Positions 10,442-12,331 of a DNA stretch of 12,331 nucleotides are shown here, in pieces (position 1 is the stretch's first letter; each line of letters begins with the position of its first letter). Source of the DNA: an uncultured Alphaproteobacteria bacterium (GTDB lineage: Bacteria; Pseudomonadota; Alphaproteobacteria; Reyranellales; Reyranellaceae); NCBI GenBank assembly GCA_903929895.1, contig CAIYWM010000195.1, forward strand, positions 1 to 12,331. The letters run 5' to 3'. The translations under genes and the position numbers were made by a program. The notes beneath the pieces were generated by a model, which was given only the letters and a program-made list of their open reading frames with translations, was not told the origin of the DNA and did not search any database.

Positions 10442-11680
10442 TTATTCGGCAGCCATGGACCCGGCGACGTTCTTCAGACGTTCTTCGGTGACCATATAGT
10501 CGCGAACGAGCGGGACCGCATCCTGGCGCCGCGCGATCTGGATCTGGAAGACCATCTGGTTCATGTATCGGAAGGCCACCTCGCAGCCCGCGAGATAGAA
10601 CTCCCACATCCGGCAGAAGCGATCGTCGTAGCCGGCGAGCTTCTTGATCTGCTCGCGGTTGGCGAGGAAGCGCTGGCGCCAGAGACGCAGGGTCTCTGCA
10701 TAATGCAGACGCAGCACTTCGATGTCGGTCACCCAAAGTCCCGCCTTCTCGATTGCCGCCAGCACCTCCGAGAGAGCGGGGGAGTATCCGCCGGGGAAGA
10801 TATACTTGCGGAGCCAGGTATTGGTGCCGCCCGGCGGCTCCATGCGGCCGATCGAATGCAGCAGCATCACGCCGTCGTCCGCCAGCAACTCCTTCACCTT
10901 CGCGAAGTATTCGAGATAGTGAGCGGAGCCGACATGCTCGAACATGCCGACCGAAACGATGCGGTCGTAGCGACCCGGCTCCTCGCGATAGTCGAGAAGC
11001 TTGAAGCGGACCTTGTCCGAGACGCCCTCGTCGATGGCGCGGCGGCTCGAAACGCCGTGCTGCTCGCGCGAGAGGGTTACGCCCGTGACATCGACGTCGA
11101 AGGCTCGGGCGAGGTAGAGGCCCATGCCGCCCCAGCCCGAACCGATGTCGAGCACCTTCTGGCCGGGACTGAGGAGAAGCTTGGCCGCGATATGCGCTTT
11201 CTTGTCGGCCTGTGCCGTCTCGAGCGGCTCGCTGCCCGTCCTGAAGTAGGCGCAGGAATACTGCCGGTCGGCATCAAGGAAGAAGTCGTAGAGTTCGCCC
11301 CTGAGATCGTAGTGGTGTGCCACGTTCTTCTGGGCCTTGCCGATGGGGTTGTATTGTTCCAGCACGCGTAGCCACCGCTGGAGCGTGTAGGACCAGCGCA
11401 TCACGATGGTCGAGTCGACGGCGCTCATGTTGCGTCCGAGGAGGTCGAGCAGATCGTAGAGGTCGCCCTGCTCGACGGTAAGGCGGCCATCCATGTAGGC
11501 CTCGCCCAAAGCGAGCCGGGGGTGGAAGGCAAGGCGGATGCCGGTCCACCAGTCGTGGACCCGCATGGTTACCGCGGGACCGGCTTTTGCGCCCTTGATC
11601 TGATGCGACCGCCCACCCTCATCGATGATGGTCAGTTGGCCTTCGCTCACGACCCGGGCAAGGACCTGCGCAAGCAGCAC
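10442..11680 (-). CDS. cfa: cyclopropane-fatty-acyl-phospholipid synthase family SAM methyltransferase
   Basis: Transfers the methylene unit of S-adenosylmethionine to the cis double bond of membrane phospholipid acyl chains (family role). The protein has 412 residues. SAM-binding motif I, VLDIGSGWGG, is at 176-185; YSCAYF at 141-146, Glu248 in MFEHVG, His275 in LLHSIG and Tyr327 in LHYAE match the residues that hold the active-site bicarbonate in E. coli Cfa. About 110 residues precede the methyltransferase domain, as in true Cfa proteins. The long frame begins at a TTG at 11695, but GGAGG sits exactly eight bases before the GTG at 11680, so I prefer that start (MLLAQVLARVV). The related family members that make other lipid modifications cannot be excluded. 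It is transcribed toward dnaB, 87 bp away, and divergently from the iron-binding protein gene. Confidence 0.88.
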   Translation of the reverse strand: MLLAQVLARVVSEGQLTIIDEGGRSHQIKGAKAGPAVTMRVHDWWTGIRLAFHPRLALGEAYMDGRLTVEQGDLYDLLDLLGRNMSAVDSTIVMRWSYTLQRWLRVLEQYNPIGKAQKNVAHHYDLRGELYDFFLDADRQYSCAYFRTGSEPLETAQADKKAHIAAKLLLSPGQKVLDIGSGWGGMGLYLARAFDVDVTGVTLSREQHGVSSRRAIDEGVSDKVRFKLLDYREEPGRYDRIVSVGMFEHVGSAHYLEYFAKVKELLADDGVMLLHSIGRMEPPGGTNTWLRKYIFPGGYSPALSEVLAAIEKAGLWVTDIEVLRLHYAETLRLWRQRFLANREQIKKLAGYDDRFCRMWEFYLAGCEVAFRYMNQMVFQIQIARRQDAVPLVRDYMVTEERLKNVAGSMAAE

Positions 11681-11688
11681 GACGAATC

Positions 11689-11693
11689 CCTCC
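11689..11693 (-). promoter_or_regulatory. Shine-Dalgarno site that decides the cfa start
   Basis: GGAGG on the - strand, eight bases before the GTG at 11680. It overlaps the TTG that begins the longest open frame, so the ribosome would be placed on the GTG and the first five codons of the longest frame are probably untranslated. Confidence 0.65.
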
Positions 11694-11710
11694 AAATTGT
11701 CGCTGCCCAG

Positions 11711-11740
11711 ATTTTAGTCACATCGGCTTTTTCGACGCAA
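11711..11740 (-). promoter_or_regulatory. candidate sigma-70-like promoter of the cfa gene
   Basis: On the - strand TTGCGT (11740-11735) and TAAAAT (11716-11711) are separated by 18 bases. This would start the message near 11704, leaving a leader of about 24 bases that contains the GGAGG site. The region is AT-richer than the flanking genes. This rests on consensus resemblance only and no transcript evidence is available. Confidence 0.3.
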
Positions 11741-11748
11741 AGGGGTGA

Positions 11749-11823
11749 TTGCACAAAATTGGTGTGCGGCTAATGGGAATAAATCGCATTTGGATTGCCA
11801 GTATGCACTGTGGGTGATATCCG
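11749..11823 (+). promoter_or_regulatory. candidate promoter region of the iron-binding protein gene
   Basis: Two weak possibilities lie on the + strand: TTGCAC at 11749 with TAATGG at 11771 (16-base spacer), and TTGCCA at 11795 with TATCCG at 11818 (17-base spacer). Neither is a strong match. An imperfect palindrome with arms GCACA (11751-11755) and TGTGC (11763-11767) overlaps the first and could be an operator. I found no clear Fur box or TGA-N9-TCA iron-responsive operator in the region. Confidence 0.2.
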
Positions 11824-11845
11824 GCCATTGATACTCACTCGCATC

Positions 11846-11850
11846 GGAGG
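11846..11850 (+). promoter_or_regulatory. Shine-Dalgarno site of the iron-binding protein gene
   Basis: GGAGG followed by five bases and then GTG at 11856. The strong site supports this non-ATG start, which also gives a complete export signal. Confidence 0.7.
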
Positions 11851-11855
11851 AAGAC

Positions 11856-12331
11856 GTGAAGAGACGTGCGCTCGTGAAGGCTGGCCTGGCGTTTGGCTCC
11901 GGTGCGTTCATCGCCCGCCGGGCCTGGGCTCAGGGCGGAACGCTCAACCTCTACTCGGCCCGCCACTACAAGACCGACGAGGCCCTGTACGGCAATTTCG
12001 CGGACCTCACGGGCGTCAAGATCAACCGCGTCGACGCCGAGCCCGATCCGCTCATCCAGCGTCTTCGCACCGAGGGCGACAAGAGCCCGTGCGACGTGTT
12101 CATCACGGTCGACGCTGGCCGCATCGAGCGCGCCCGCGAGATGGGGCTCCTGCAGGCGGCCGACTCGGCCGTCCTGGCCAAGGCGATCCCCGCGCACCTG
12201 CGCGATCCCGACAACACCTGGTTCGGCTTTTCCAAGCGGGCCCGCGTCTTCGCTTTCAACACGGAGAAGATGCAGGCTGCCACCGCCCCTCAGACCTACG
12301 AGGACCTCGCCGATCCCAAATGGAAGGGCAA
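11856..12331 (+). CDS. FutA/FbpA-type Fe(3+) ABC transporter substrate-binding protein (3' end outside window)
   Basis: The first 158 residues of a periplasmic iron-binding protein that would hand ferric iron to an ABC importer. The export signal starts MKRRALVKAGLAFGSG and ends AWA|Q with probable cleavage after Ala25; the twin arginines at 3-4 followed by ALVK resemble a Tat signal, though not the full consensus. The mature part begins NLYSARHYKTDEALY; the YSxRHY pattern (Tyr33, His37, Tyr38) is characteristic of FutA-like proteins, whose metal ligands include residues of this stretch. WFGFSKRARV at 122-131 is a second family block. The remaining tyrosine ligands would lie beyond the window. 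The GTG start has a good GGAGG upstream. Permease and ATPase genes may follow outside the window. Metal identity is inferred from the family. Confidence 0.88.
   Translation, partial: MKRRALVKAGLAFGSGAFIARRAWAQGGTLNLYSARHYKTDEALYGNFADLTGVKINRVDAEPDPLIQRLRTEGDKSPCDVFITVDAGRIERAREMGLLQAADSAVLAKAIPAHLRDPDNTWFGFSKRARVFAFNTEKMQAATAPQTYEDLADPKWKG

Noticed and set aside
11696..11855. Fur box or rhizobial iron-responsive operator upstream of the iron-binding gene
   Set aside because: I looked for the 19-bp Fur-like pattern and for TGA-N9-TCA and found no convincing match.

Overview
The window is GC-rich, densely packed chromosomal DNA from an alphaproteobacterium. The evidence is the gene order dnaB–alr–…–radA–cvpA–purF–SDR, the subfamilies of the proteins, and frequent GTG/TTG starts. 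A Rhodospirillales- or Reyranella-like relative is my best guess, from memory of neighbourhoods only. No mobile element, CRISPR array, rRNA or tRNA is visible.

Layout. (1) Positions 1-1683, + strand: an unrecognised membrane-anchored TPR protein, probably cut at the 5' edge. (2) Positions 1688-1707: a perfect hairpin filling the 28-bp gap between convergent genes. (3) Positions 1712-11680, - strand, read right to left: a cyclopropane-fatty-acid synthase family enzyme, dnaB (replicative helicase), alr (alanine racemase), an MlaE-type permease, an MlaF-type ATPase, radA, cvpA, purF and a short-chain dehydrogenase. From dnaB to the SDR the gaps are 46 bp or less, with one 4-bp overlap (alr/mlaE), so these eight genes look like one operon. 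The cfa-like gene sits 87 bp upstream of dnaB and may be co-transcribed. (4) Positions 11681-11855: a divergent intergenic region with the upstream signals of both flanking genes. (5) Positions 11856-12331, + strand: the start of a FutA/FbpA-type periplasmic iron-binding protein with a twin-arginine-like signal, cut at the 3' edge.

Functionally the long - strand run mixes replication and repair (DnaB, RadA), cell-wall precursor supply (Alr), envelope lipid transport and modification (MlaE/MlaF, CFA synthase) and purine synthesis (PurF, with CvpA). This is a housekeeping region and I see no convincing new system. The points most worth a second look are the unknown TPR protein, the mlaE/mlaF pair between alr and radA without an mlaD partner, the cfa-like gene upstream of dnaB, and the start codons: five of the nine - strand genes most likely use GTG or TTG, so longest-ORF calling gives wrong N-termini.
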